Shown here: piece by piece, positions 7,635 through 15,897 of the stretch
How positions within the stretch are numbered: position 1 is the first letter of the stretch
Layout of the letters: each line of letters starts with the position of its first letter
NCBI GenBank assembly: GCA_964475765.1
Contig: CAYYZH010000004.1
Location: 1-64,000, forward strand
Source of the DNA: Thermohalobaculum sp964475765
Lineage (GTDB): Bacteria; Pseudomonadota; Alphaproteobacteria; Rhodobacterales; Rhodobacteraceae
DNA: 64,000 bases
Direction of reading: 5' to 3'
Notes under the pieces: model-generated
Told to the model about the DNA's origin: nothing
Seen by the model: only the letters and a program-made list of their open reading frames with translations
Databases searched by the model: none
Program-made: the position numbers and the translations under genes

Positions 7635-8471
7635 GTGCTTGACGATCGGGGTTCAGAGAGCCGTGGAGCCGCAATTGCGCTGACGATTGCTGGATCGGAC
7701 AGCAGTGGCGGTGCCGGCATTCAGGCCGACCTCAAGGCGTTCTCTGCACTAGGTGTTTATGGCGCGAGTGTCATCACGGCGCTGACTGCTCAGAACACGC
7801 AGGCGGTGACCGCGGTGCACAACGTGCCGGGTGAGATGATTGCGGCGCAAATGAAGGCCGTGTTTGACGATCTTACTGTGGGAGCCATCAAAATTGGCAT
7901 GCTCTCCACGCCCGAGATCATCGAGACCGTGGCCAACGGGCTGTCAGATGTCGCGGCGCCTATCGTCCTGGACCCTGTTATGGTGGCCAAGTCGGGTGAT
8001 GCTTTGTTGCAGGACGATGCAGTGAACCTCTTGCTTGAGCGGTTGATTAGCCATGCCACTGTGCTGACCCCGAACTTGCCAGAGGCGGCGCGGCTATTGG
8101 GCTCTGCACCCGCCGATACGTTGGACGAGATGGTGGCGCAAGGCGAGGGCCTGTTGAAGCTTGGAGCCAATGCGGTTCTGATGAAAGGTGGACATGCGGC
8201 GGGCGCAGTCTGCACTGATGTGCTCGTCACATCAGACGGGGCACATCTGACGCTGGATGCCGAGCGGGTTGAGACCCGCAATACCCACGGGACGGGGTGT
8301 ACCTTGTCCTCTGCGATCGCAGCGGGTCTTGCGAAAGGACAATCGTTGCCAGTCGCAGTGCAGGGCGCTCATGCGTATTTGCAGGCCGCGATTCGGGCGG
8401 CGGATACGCTTCGTGTTGGGTCGGGTCATGGGCCTGTACACCATTTCCACAGGTCCTGGCAGAAGGGATGA
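7635..8471 (+). CDS. thiD: Hydroxymethylpyrimidine/phosphomethylpyrimidine kinase
   Basis: A 278-residue kinase that phosphorylates HMP and HMP-phosphate to HMP-pyrophosphate, the pyrimidine half of thiamine. Signatures are ALTIAGSDSSGGAGIQADLK at the N-terminus, ALTAQNT, the VLDPVMVAKSG block, TPNLPEAARLLG, the MKGGHAAG loop and the catalytic THGTGCTLSSAIA near the C-terminus. The GTG at 7635 is preferred as start because GGAGGAG sits about 10 nt upstream. An in-frame GTG at 7614 would place the ribosome site inside the gene. It is the first gene after the TPP riboswitch, and its stop overlaps the thiO start by 4 bp. Confidence 0.93.
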   Translation: MLDDRGSESRGAAIALTIAGSDSSGGAGIQADLKAFSALGVYGASVITALTAQNTQAVTAVHNVPGEMIAAQMKAVFDDLTVGAIKIGMLSTPEIIETVANGLSDVAAPIVLDPVMVAKSGDALLQDDAVNLLLERLISHATVLTPNLPEAARLLGSAPADTLDEMVAQGEGLLKLGANAVLMKGGHAAGAVCTDVLVTSDGAHLTLDAERVETRNTHGTGCTLSSAIAAGLAKGQSLPVAVQGAHAYLQAAIRAADTLRVGSGHGPVHHFHRSWQKG

Positions 8472-9442
8472 CTGAGGCTGCCATCATCGGCGCCGGTGTT
8501 GCCGGGTTGGTTGTGGCCAACGAACTCGTTGATGCGGGCTATGCAGTGACTGTGATCGATCGCGCCTCGAGTGCCGGTCCGGAGCAGTGCTCTTGGTGGG
8601 CCGGCGGCATGTTGGCCCCTTGGTGCGAACGTGAAAGCGCAGAGCAGGCGGTCGTAGATCTCGGTATTGAAGCTGCGGACTGGTGGCAGGCTGCTGGTGT
8701 GGATGTCACGCGCAACGGCACGCTGGTTTTAGCGCCGCCGCGCGACCAACGCGAGCTGACGCGGTTCGGGCGACGGACTACTGGGTTTGAGACTGTCGAC
8801 GCTGATAGAGTGGCCGCGTTGGAGCCCGATCTGGCTGGCCGGTTCCGATCCGGGCTTTTCTTTGGGCAAGAGGCGCATATCGATCCGCGCAAAGCGCTGG
8901 CTGTATTGCGAGATCGGCTGAAAAGTCGGGGCGGCGAAGTACAGTTCGACAGGCAGGAAATGCCACGGGCAGATATCGTGATCGATTGCCGTGGGTTGGC
9001 CGCTCGTGATCGCCTGACAGATCTGCGAGGGGTAAAGGGCGAGATGCTGCTTCTTCGTACGTCGGAGATCAGCCTTTCACGCCCGGTTCGGCTGCTGCAC
9101 CCCAGATATCCGATCTATATTCTTCCTCGCGGGGAAGGTCTGTTCATGCTGGGTGCGACGATGATTGAAAGCGATGATCGCTCCCGGATAACCGCGCGGT
9201 CAATGCTCGAACTTTTGGGAGCCGCCTACGCGCTGCACCCATCGTTCGGTGAAGCGGAAGTTGTCGAGATCGGCGTCGATGCTCGCCCGGCCTTTCCGGA
9301 CAATTTGCCAAGGGTCGAGCACCTTGAGGGCCGGATCTATGTCAACGGCCTCTTTCGTCATGGGTTTCTCTTGGCACCCGCAATGGCAAAGCGGGCCTTG
9401 GGACTGGTTCATGAGATTGCCGGCGTGAGGGCCGCATCATGA
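8468..9442 (+). CDS. thiO: Glycine oxidase
   Basis: A 324-residue FAD-dependent oxidase of the DAO family. The N-terminal dinucleotide fold reads AAIIGAGVAGLVVANELVDAG, and a middle block CSWWAGGMLAPWCE is typical of ThiO. ThiO oxidises glycine to the imine used by thiazole synthase, so it supplies ThiG. The last third has GLFMLGATMIESDD and the C-terminal FAD contact region NGLFRHGFLLAPAMA. The ATG at 8468 sits in an ATGA overlap with thiD and the next gene overlaps its stop in the same way. The operon is therefore translationally coupled here. Confidence 0.9.
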   Translation: MTEAAIIGAGVAGLVVANELVDAGYAVTVIDRASSAGPEQCSWWAGGMLAPWCERESAEQAVVDLGIEAADWWQAAGVDVTRNGTLVLAPPRDQRELTRFGRRTTGFETVDADRVAALEPDLAGRFRSGLFFGQEAHIDPRKALAVLRDRLKSRGGEVQFDRQEMPRADIVIDCRGLAARDRLTDLRGVKGEMLLLRTSEISLSRPVRLLHPRYPIYILPRGEGLFMLGATMIESDDRSRITARSMLELLGAAYALHPSFGEAEVVEIGVDARPAFPDNLPRVEHLEGRIYVNGLFRHGFLLAPAMAKRALGLVHEIAGVRAAS

Positions 9443-9636
9443 CGATTGTCCTGAATGGGGTGCTGACCGATGTCACCAATGCGCGGCTTGACCAGACATT
9501 GCTGGAGCTTGGCTATGGCGATGCAAAGATTGCGACAGCGGTGAACGGTGACTTTGTGGCGGTTGCGTCCCGGTCGCAGACCAACTTGTCTGACGGGGAC
9601 CGCGTGGAAGTCGTTGCCCCGTTGCAGGGGGGCTGA
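9439..9636 (+). CDS. thiS: Sulfur carrier protein ThiS
   Basis: A 65-residue ubiquitin-like protein that ends in GG, the C-terminus that is adenylated and converted to a thiocarboxylate to deliver sulfur for the thiazole ring. The interior LDQTLLELGYGDAKIATAVN and the DGDRVEVVAPLQGG tail match the ThiS pattern. The start lies in an ATGA overlap with thiO. ThiF, which adenylates ThiS, is not in the window. Confidence 0.93.
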   Translation: MTIVLNGVLTDVTNARLDQTLLELGYGDAKIATAVNGDFVAVASRSQTNLSDGDRVEVVAPLQGG

Positions 9637-10413
9637 GTGTTGCTCTCTCTCTATGGCAAAGATGTCGAAAGCCGCTTGCTGCTGGGCACTGCGCTCTACC
9701 CGTCCCCTGCCACTATGGCCGAGGCGATTGAAGCGTCCGGCGCATCCATCGTCACTGTTTCGCTGCGTCGCGAAGGAGCCGAAGCCAAGGCCGGGCAGGC
9801 TTTCTGGAGGATCATCCAGGATCTTGGTTGCCACATCCTGCCCAACACCGCGGGTTGCCATACGGTAAAGGAGGCCGTGACCACGGCTCACATGGCGCGC
9901 GAAGTGTTCGATACACCGTGGATCAAGCTCGAGGTAATCGGAGAGGAAGACACGCTTCAGCCGGATCTCTTCGGGTTGGTCGAAGCCGCCCGGATCCTTG
10001 GCGAGGAGGGTTTCGAGGTTTTCCCCTATACCACTGAGGATCTCGTCGCGGCCGAACGGTTATTGGAAGCCGGATGCCAGGTCCTGATGCCCTGGGGCGC
10101 GCCTATCGGATCCGGGCTTGGCTTGACCAATGTTCAGGGCTTGCGCCGAATGCGTGGTCACTTTCCTGATGTGCCTTTGGTGGTCGATGCGGGGATCGGT
10201 CTGCCAAACCACGCCGCGCGCGCAATGGAGCTCGGGTTTGATGCGGTGCTTTTGAACACGGCAGTCGCAAAGGCTGGCGACCCTGTCGACATGGCACGGG
10301 CGATGCGCCTTGCGGTCGAGGCCGGGCGCCTTGGCTATGAGGCTGATCCCATGGAGCCGCGCGAGATGGCGAGCCCATCAACGCCAGTCATGGGCAAGGC
10401 GTTTCTCTCATGA
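9637..10413 (+). CDS. thiG: Thiazole synthase
   Basis: A 258-residue (beta/alpha)8 enzyme that makes the thiazole phosphate from deoxyxylulose-5-phosphate, ThiS-thiocarboxylate and dehydroglycine. The WIKLEVIGEEDTLQPD segment carries the Schiff-base lysine. The VLMPWGAPIGSGLGL and VVDAGIGLPNHAARAMELG blocks form the phosphate site. The start codon is GTG, placed immediately after the thiS stop with no spacer, so ThiG is likely made by translational coupling. Confidence 0.93.
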   Translation: MLLSLYGKDVESRLLLGTALYPSPATMAEAIEASGASIVTVSLRREGAEAKAGQAFWRIIQDLGCHILPNTAGCHTVKEAVTTAHMAREVFDTPWIKLEVIGEEDTLQPDLFGLVEAARILGEEGFEVFPYTTEDLVAAERLLEAGCQVLMPWGAPIGSGLGLTNVQGLRRMRGHFPDVPLVVDAGIGLPNHAARAMELGFDAVLLNTAVAKAGDPVDMARAMRLAVEAGRLGYEADPMEPREMASPSTPVMGKAFLS

Positions 10414-11021
10414 CGCTCGAACGATTTTATCCGATATGGGACACCACCGACTGGATGCGGCGCTTGCTACCTCTGGGCGTCAAACTCGTCCAGCTGCGGA
10501 TCAAGGACTTGGCCTCCGAAGCACTGCGGGACGAAATTGAGACTGCCCGAGACCTTTGCCGGGATAATGGTGCGCAACTGATCGTCAATGACTACTGGCA
10601 GATGGCTATCGATCTCGGCTGTGACTATGTCCATCTGGGTCAGGAAGATCTTGATGACGCCGACATGCCCGCGATCCGCCGCGCCGGGATCAAGATCGGC
10701 ATCAGCACGCATGATCATGCCGAGCTGGATAGGGCGCTGTCGCTCGATCCAGACTATGTTGCGCTGGGCCCGATCTACCCGACCATTCTGAAAAAGATGA
10801 AATGGCACGAACAAGGGCTGGAGAAGCTGACGGAGTGGCGTGGCCTTGTTGGCCAGACCCCCCTGGTGGCGATTGGCGGATTCACGGTGGAGCGCGCGGC
10901 AGGTGCCTTCCACGCCGGTGCGGATGTTGTGTCTGTCGTCACAGATATCACGTTAAACGAAGATCCCGAGGCGCGCACCCGTGCCTGGATTGCCGAGACC
11001 CGCAAGGAGGCCTTGCGATGA
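10410..11021 (+). CDS. thiE: Thiamine phosphate synthase
   Basis: A 203-residue TIM-barrel protein that joins HMP-pyrophosphate and thiazole phosphate to thiamine phosphate. Recognisable are KLVQLRIKDL near residue 25, IVNDYWQMAIDLGCDYVHLGQEDL, the GISTHDHAEL strand, DYVALGPIYPT and VAIGGFTVERA with the phosphate loop near the C-terminus. It is a little shorter than average and its N-terminus (MTLERFYPIWD) is unusual, but the active-site blocks are complete. It overlaps thiG and tenA by 4 bp each. Confidence 0.9.
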   Translation: MTLERFYPIWDTTDWMRRLLPLGVKLVQLRIKDLASEALRDEIETARDLCRDNGAQLIVNDYWQMAIDLGCDYVHLGQEDLDDADMPAIRRAGIKIGISTHDHAELDRALSLDPDYVALGPIYPTILKKMKWHEQGLEKLTEWRGLVGQTPLVAIGGFTVERAAGAFHAGADVVSVVTDITLNEDPEARTRAWIAETRKEALR

Positions 11022-11713
11022 CCGCTCCTGATTACGGCTCGCCCTGCTTTGCGAAGTGGCGCGCCGCGGCGCCGGCTTGGCAAGCATATACGCAGCACGC
11101 TTTTGTCGAGGGGATGAAGGATGGCACCCTCCCACGAGAGGCGTTCCTGAAGTATTTGGTTCAGGATTACATTTTTCTGATCCACTTCTCCCGTGCGTGG
11201 GCTCTGGGCGTCGTCAAGGCCGGTACGATCGCCGAGATGCAGGCCTGCACCGGGACCGTGGATGCACTGATCAACCACGAGATGCAGCTACACATTTCGA
11301 TTTGCGGCGAGGCAGGGATAAGCCAGGCCGATCTTGAGGGGGCGGCAGAACTGCCGGCCAACCTGGCCTATACGCGTTATGTGATGGACGCTGGGTTTTC
11401 CGGGGACTTTCTCGACCTTCTCGCGGCCTTGGCTCCTTGTGTCTTTGGATATGGTGAGATCGGCGCACGTTTGTCGGAGGACCGAACGTCAGACGTCTAC
11501 GCGGACTGGATCGGTACGTATTCGGGCGACGAATATCAGGGGGTCTGCAGATCTGTCGCCGAGTTGATTGAAGGTGCGGTGCAGATGCGAATCGGCTCCG
11601 ATCCCGAAACCTCGCCGCGATGGACCCAGCTGACACGGAAGTTTGCGACAGCGACTCGCCTTGAAGTCGAGTTTTGGCAAATGGGGCTGGAAAATCACAA
11701 CCAAGGCGCGTGA
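11018..11713 (+). CDS. tenA: TenA-type aminopyrimidine aminohydrolase
   Basis: A 231-residue helical protein of the TenA/thiaminase II family, which hydrolyses aminopyrimidine from degraded thiamine and so salvages the HMP moiety. The YLVQDYIFLIHFSRAW block, the LAPCVFGYGEIG block with the nucleophile at Cys141, and a C-terminal RLEVEFWQMGL block with the glutamate are all present. The start is set by ATGA overlap with thiE. An open frame continues upstream to 10802 but lies inside thiE. It is the last gene of the riboswitch-controlled operon. Confidence 0.9.
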   Translation: MTAPDYGSPCFAKWRAAAPAWQAYTQHAFVEGMKDGTLPREAFLKYLVQDYIFLIHFSRAWALGVVKAGTIAEMQACTGTVDALINHEMQLHISICGEAGISQADLEGAAELPANLAYTRYVMDAGFSGDFLDLLAALAPCVFGYGEIGARLSEDRTSDVYADWIGTYSGDEYQGVCRSVAELIEGAVQMRIGSDPETSPRWTQLTRKFATATRLEVEFWQMGLENHNQGA

Positions 11714-11778
11714 TTTCGCATCAAACTTCCCCGATAGGCACATTTTCTAGACAAAAGCTCCTTGGTGCGAGACAGTGA

Positions 11779-11795
11779 CGTAAGGGGAACTTACG
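11779..11795. promoter_or_regulatory. Dyad CGTAAG-N5-CTTACG upstream of the extradiol dioxygenase
   Basis: A perfect 6-bp inverted repeat with a 5-nt GGGAA centre lies 27 bp before the dioxygenase start. It sits in the 109-bp gap between tenA and that gene, the only space where a new promoter could be. It may be a regulator's operator or a 5'-UTR hairpin; no regulator gene is adjacent. Confidence 0.4.
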
Positions 11796-11822
11796 CTTCT
11801 GTTAGTCGTTTTGGACGGTCCG

Positions 11823-12806
11823 ATGGCAATCATCGCCCTTGGCTATCTTGGTATTCGCTCGGACAAGCTTGCCGATTGGGCGAGCTTTGCCAGCAGATTG
11901 CTCGGTATGCAGGTGGTGGACCAAGCGCGTACGCAGCTAGCTCTTCGGATGGACGATCTAAGGCAGCGCGTAATTGTCACTGGGGAGGCTGGCGACAGTC
12001 TTGGCTTCATGGGATGGCAGGTGGAGGACCGCGCGGGCCTCAATGCCCTCTCGTCAAGGCTCTCTGATGCCGGTATCGATGTCGAACAGGCCGGACCCGC
12101 TCTGACGGATCAGCGCTATGTTCGGGACTTGCGGATCTGTCATGATCCGGCAGGCAATCGTATCGAACTCTTCTGCGATCCCATGCCGGCTGAAAGGCCG
12201 TTCGTACCGGGGCGGGCAATCTCGGGTTTCAAGACCGGCCCGCTGGGTTTGGGCCATGCGGTTCTGCATGTTGCCGATATCCAGAACGCTCTTCCGTTCT
12301 ATCGTGAGTTGTTGGGCTTTCGCGTCAGCGACTATGGAAATGCGCCTGTGCCCATGTGTTTTCTGCATGTGAATGGCAGGCATCACAGCTTTGCGCTGAT
12401 CGGTTCAGGGCAAGCCGGTTTTCATCATTTCATGGTCGAGTACACAAACCTCGACGATGTGGGGCAAGGCTTCGATATCGCCTCTGACGAAAAGGGCCGA
12501 GTTGCTTACACGCTGGGCCGGCATACGAATGATTGGATGACATCCTTCTATGCCCATACGCCCTCCGGCTTTTTTGTCGAAAGCGGCTGGGGTGGGCGTG
12601 TGATCGAGCCGGAAACCTGGGAGCCGCAAGAACTGAGTGATGGTCCCAGCCTATGGGGACATGACCGGCCGTACTTGCCGGACGAAATGCGCACCAAATA
12701 TGCCGATATGCGCAAAGCCGCAGCGGCAAAAGGTTTGCAGGCGCCGCCGCCTACGGATTGCCCATGGCTCTATGGTGTGCTGACCGGCAGGGTGGGCTCG
12801 CACTGA
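11823..12806 (+). CDS. Type I extradiol (catechol 2,3-type) dioxygenase
   Basis: A 327-residue two-domain vicinal-oxygen-chelate protein in the 2,3-dihydroxybiphenyl dioxygenase class. The catalytic C-terminal domain shows the three iron ligands in order: His in GLGHAVLHV, His in FHHFMVEY, and Glu in FFVESGWGG. Such enzymes open catechols next to the two hydroxyls. The ATG at 11823 was chosen because the VOC fold then begins at once (IIALGYLGI); the ribosome site is weak. It shares the TGATG junction with the flavin hydroxylase, so the two are one unit: hydroxylate a phenol, then cleave the ring. The following hydrolase of a meta-cleavage route is not adjacent. Confidence 0.87.
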   Translation: MAIIALGYLGIRSDKLADWASFASRLLGMQVVDQARTQLALRMDDLRQRVIVTGEAGDSLGFMGWQVEDRAGLNALSSRLSDAGIDVEQAGPALTDQRYVRDLRICHDPAGNRIELFCDPMPAERPFVPGRAISGFKTGPLGLGHAVLHVADIQNALPFYRELLGFRVSDYGNAPVPMCFLHVNGRHHSFALIGSGQAGFHHFMVEYTNLDDVGQGFDIASDEKGRVAYTLGRHTNDWMTSFYAHTPSGFFVESGWGGRVIEPETWEPQELSDGPSLWGHDRPYLPDEMRTKYADMRKAAAAKGLQAPPPTDCPWLYGVLTGRVGSH

Positions 12807-14332
12807 TGCAAGTAGACATTAGGAGAACGAGCGGGACTGGCGACTACGACGTCGCGATCGTTGGTCTGGGTCCTGTTGGGGCTGTTCTCGCAAACCTTTT
12901 GGGTCTTGCCGGTATTCGCACGGTTGTGCTGGAACGCGAGGCCGGCATTCACAACTTGCCCCGGGCTGTTCACTTCGACGACGAGGTGATGCGGATCTTT
13001 CAGACGATCGGGGTGGCGGACGCGGTTGCGAACATCTCACGGATCAACGTGGGCATGCGGTTTGTCGATGCCGACGGCAAAGTTCTGCTGGATTGGCCGC
13101 GTCCGCAGGAATCGGGTGCGATGGGATGGCACCCCAGCTATCGCTTTCATCAGCCTGACCTCGAACGAATTCTCCGGGTGGCGCTCTCACACCATCGTTC
13201 GGTAAGTGTGTTTCTGGGAACAGAGGTGACGGCCTTGGAGCAAACACCTGATGGTGCGATGCTGACCGTGAGTGAACTTGCGGATGCTCAAGTGCGCACG
13301 ATCGGCGCGAGCTTCGTTATCGGATGTGACGGTGCAAGATCGCTCGTGCGTCGGCACGTCGTCGAAGACTCTGAGGCCGAGGACCTTGGGTTTAATGAGA
13401 ACTGGCTTGTCGTGGACGTCAGATTGCTGCGCGACCTTCCAGAGCTTGGCGACTATACGATCCAGTATTGCGATCCCAGCCAGCCGATCACTTATGTTCG
13501 CGGACCGGGAGACCGTCGTCGTTGGGAGATCGCGTTAACCGAAGACCTCGAAGAAGAGCGAGTCCTTGAGCCCGATGTGATCTGGCCCATGCTCGACCGC
13601 TGGATCACCAGAGAGGATGCGGAGATCGAACGGGCCGCCGTCTATACCTTCCATTCGGTCATCGCAAACAAATGGCGCCGGGGACCATTTCTGATTGCTG
13701 GCGATGCCGCTCATCAGACGCCGCCCTTCATGGGACAAGGCATGTGCGCGGGTATCCGAGATGTCGCTAATCTTGGCTGGAAGCTTATACGGTGCTTGCG
13801 GGGTGCAGCATCGGAGCGGTTGCTCGATAGCTATCAGACCGAACGACACCCGCACGTGCGCGCCTATACCGAGGCCGCTGTAAGGCTTGGTAAGCTCGTG
13901 AGCAGCGGTGAAGGGGACGGCGGGCTCCATGCTCCGATGCGATCGGATGGCGCAATGGAGATGCACTCGCCTCAGCATGCTTTGGGTCCGGGGCTTTGCC
14001 TAAAGTCAGATGAGAATGCAGGTCGGTTGTTCCCGCAACCGTTGATGCGCGGGGGTATTCCGCTGGACAACATGATCGGGTATGGCCCGGCGCTAATCGT
14101 CAAAAATCCGGCCCTCGGAGCAAAAGAAGCGCTTACTCAGCGGGCTGAAGACGCGGATCTTTTTTGGATAGAGGCCGATGCGGGCTCTTCGCTTTCAGAG
14201 GCCCTGGTGAGCCTTGATTGCTGTGCGGCTCTGATCCGTCCGGACCGTTACATCTTTGGAACTGCTAAGACTCCCGAAGACACTGAAGCGTTGATTGCGG
14301 AATGGGTCAGGCACTCTGAACTGATCGATTGA
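12806..14332 (+). CDS. MhpA-like FAD-dependent aromatic hydroxylase
   Basis: A 508-residue flavoprotein of the PheA/MhpA class. It has the N-terminal GxGxxG fold (VGLGPVGAVLANLLGLAGI), the VIGCDGARSLVRR motif that binds FAD and NAD(P)H, and GDAAHQTPPFMGQGMCAGIRD, the second FAD-ribose motif. E. coli MhpA, which hydroxylates 3-(3-hydroxyphenyl)propionate, is of similar length and shares these blocks. The true substrate is unknown. The ATG at 12806 overlaps the dioxygenase stop codon by 1 bp, which fixes the start. A strong terminator follows at 14501. Confidence 0.85.
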   Translation: MQVDIRRTSGTGDYDVAIVGLGPVGAVLANLLGLAGIRTVVLEREAGIHNLPRAVHFDDEVMRIFQTIGVADAVANISRINVGMRFVDADGKVLLDWPRPQESGAMGWHPSYRFHQPDLERILRVALSHHRSVSVFLGTEVTALEQTPDGAMLTVSELADAQVRTIGASFVIGCDGARSLVRRHVVEDSEAEDLGFNENWLVVDVRLLRDLPELGDYTIQYCDPSQPITYVRGPGDRRRWEIALTEDLEEERVLEPDVIWPMLDRWITREDAEIERAAVYTFHSVIANKWRRGPFLIAGDAAHQTPPFMGQGMCAGIRDVANLGWKLIRCLRGAASERLLDSYQTERHPHVRAYTEAAVRLGKLVSSGEGDGGLHAPMRSDGAMEMHSPQHALGPGLCLKSDENAGRLFPQPLMRGGIPLDNMIGYGPALIVKNPALGAKEALTQRAEDADLFWIEADAGSSLSEALVSLDCCAALIRPDRYIFGTAKTPEDTEALIAEWVRHSELID

Positions 14333-14500
14333 ACTCCTTACTCCAGGCTCCAGGAAAAAAAGCACCAACTGTGTCAGACGTCACATCTCTGCTGTCTCGG
14401 GGGGCGTATGGTATCCAAGTTGTCGGGTTGGATTGGTTCTGTCTCTCGGAACGCCGGATCGACAACGCAACGTGTGTTTCTTGTGATACCTCTCTGACTG
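14333..14500 (+). other. Non-coding stretch with an inverted repeat before the terminator
   Basis: No credible gene is seen. GTTGTCG (14419-14425) is matched by CGACAAC (14460-14466), a 7-bp inverted repeat with a 34-nt loop. Together with the strong terminator 35 bp later this could be the body of a small RNA. From 14533 to 14733, upstream of the Hint gene, the sequence is AT-richer than its surroundings and probably holds that gene's promoter; nothing else is recognised there. Confidence 0.3.
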
Positions 14501-14532
14501 GCGCCGGGTCTCTCTCCCCCGGCGCTTTTTTT
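14501..14532 (+). terminator. Rho-independent terminator
   Basis: GCGCCGGG (14501-14508) pairs perfectly with CCCGGCGC (14518-14525), and seven T follow at 14526-14532. It would end the extradiol dioxygenase/hydroxylase transcript, or a small RNA begun in the 14333-14500 gap. Confidence 0.92.
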
Positions 14533-14733
14533 GTTCGCCGGAAACCAAACTGGACACAGTTTGAGCCAAGATACCGACGCTTCTCGCCAGTAATTATGTA
14601 AATTGAGAATTAGTGAAGCTGGTGTAAGCTGTATTTGCGCTATGCGAAGTTTACACTTAAGTGTGTCGATTAACAAAGTTTCCAGACTGTTAGAGTGTAT
14701 TGTCTGGTCGATGGCGCAGTTCCGGGGGAAAAA

Positions 14734-15768
14734 ATGGTCCTACGCACGTTTCCATCTTTCGATAATAGCACGCTTTTGATCGACGCGTCGTCGCCGAACG
14801 GCGTCGCGGGCAACCCGATTATCAACAATTCGGATACGCCTGATGGAACGATCTTTGTGTTCGGGGGTGGTTCTCCACAGATCATCACGTTGGATGACAC
14901 CAGCGCAGACGTCGATGTGTTCGACGATGATGAACTCGCCAGCCACGTGATTACTGACGGTGCGGGGATTGTTGCAAACGGTACGAACGTAGAATCCGAG
15001 TCTGTCATGCAGTTCCAGCAGATCGATGCTGGCGGAAACCCTATTGGGCCTCAGATTGAGATCACTGTCTTTTCCCAGGGGGGCAACTTCTCGGATGTCT
15101 GGGGATACTCCACTGATGTGGCGTTGATCCCCGGCGCACGTTACGAAAAGGTCTCCGGTAGCAACCTCGGCGACTCCGTCTATACCGACTTTGTGACCTG
15201 TTTTGCTTCGGGTACACGGATCAGGATGTCGGAAGGGTCGGCGCTGGTCGAAGATATCGCTATCGGTGATCGTGTCTGGACCATGGATGGCCTCTCGCAA
15301 GAGGTCCGCTGGGTTTCAAGCCGGGAAGTGCCGGCAGAAGGTGTGTTCGCCCCTGTCGTTTTCAAGGCGGGTGCTATCGGAAACTCGAATGACTTGGTGG
15401 TGTCCCAGCAACACCGAATGCTGATGTCCGGTCCAAACGCCGCTCTGCTTTTTCAAGAAGAGAGCGTGCTGGTGCCTGCCAAACATCTGATTGGCTTAGA
15501 CGGCGTTTCGATCCTAGAGGGCGGTATGGTCACATACCACCATTTCCTGTTCGATACCCACAGGATCGTCGAGTCCGAAGGGGCTCTGTCGGAAAGTTTC
15601 TATCCGGGAGCACGGGCGCTTGCGGGGTTGGAGCGCGACGTGCGCAACGAGCTATTCAACCTCTTTCCTGAACTTGATCTCCAAGTGCAAAACTATGGAT
15701 CGCCAGCTGCGAGGTGCTTACGGGAATACGAGGCCCTGGCGCTGATTTCTAGGCCGGCTGCCGCCTGA
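14734..15768 (+). CDS. Hint-domain protein
   Basis: A 344-residue protein. The first 155 residues are acidic and beta-rich (for example PNGVAGNPIINNSD and DDTSADVDVFDDDE) with no cleavable signal peptide seen. A Hint (hedgehog/intein-type) domain starts at Cys156 in TCFASGTRIRMSEG and runs through VEDIAIGDRVWTMDG, QQHRMLMSG and the YYHHFLFDTHRIV-like end. Hint proteins of this kind are abundant in Rhodobacteraceae; the domain can self-cleave in related proteins, but whether this one does is unknown. ATG 14734 was chosen because GGGGGAA lies just upstream; an in-frame GTG at 14695 is the alternative. Confidence 0.8.
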   Translation: MVLRTFPSFDNSTLLIDASSPNGVAGNPIINNSDTPDGTIFVFGGGSPQIITLDDTSADVDVFDDDELASHVITDGAGIVANGTNVESESVMQFQQIDAGGNPIGPQIEITVFSQGGNFSDVWGYSTDVALIPGARYEKVSGSNLGDSVYTDFVTCFASGTRIRMSEGSALVEDIAIGDRVWTMDGLSQEVRWVSSREVPAEGVFAPVVFKAGAIGNSNDLVVSQQHRMLMSGPNAALLFQEESVLVPAKHLIGLDGVSILEGGMVTYHHFLFDTHRIVESEGALSESFYPGARALAGLERDVRNELFNLFPELDLQVQNYGSPAARCLREYEALALISRPAAA

Positions 15769-15897
15769 CAAGCGGTCTGGTAAGCCTTAGTTTGAAGTAA
15801 TCCAGCCGAACTGCAGAAAAAATCCTGAATCCTGCGCTCGACCTTAACCTTGAACGCATGTGAAGCTGTGGTTGATGTTCCCATCAAGGACACTGCC

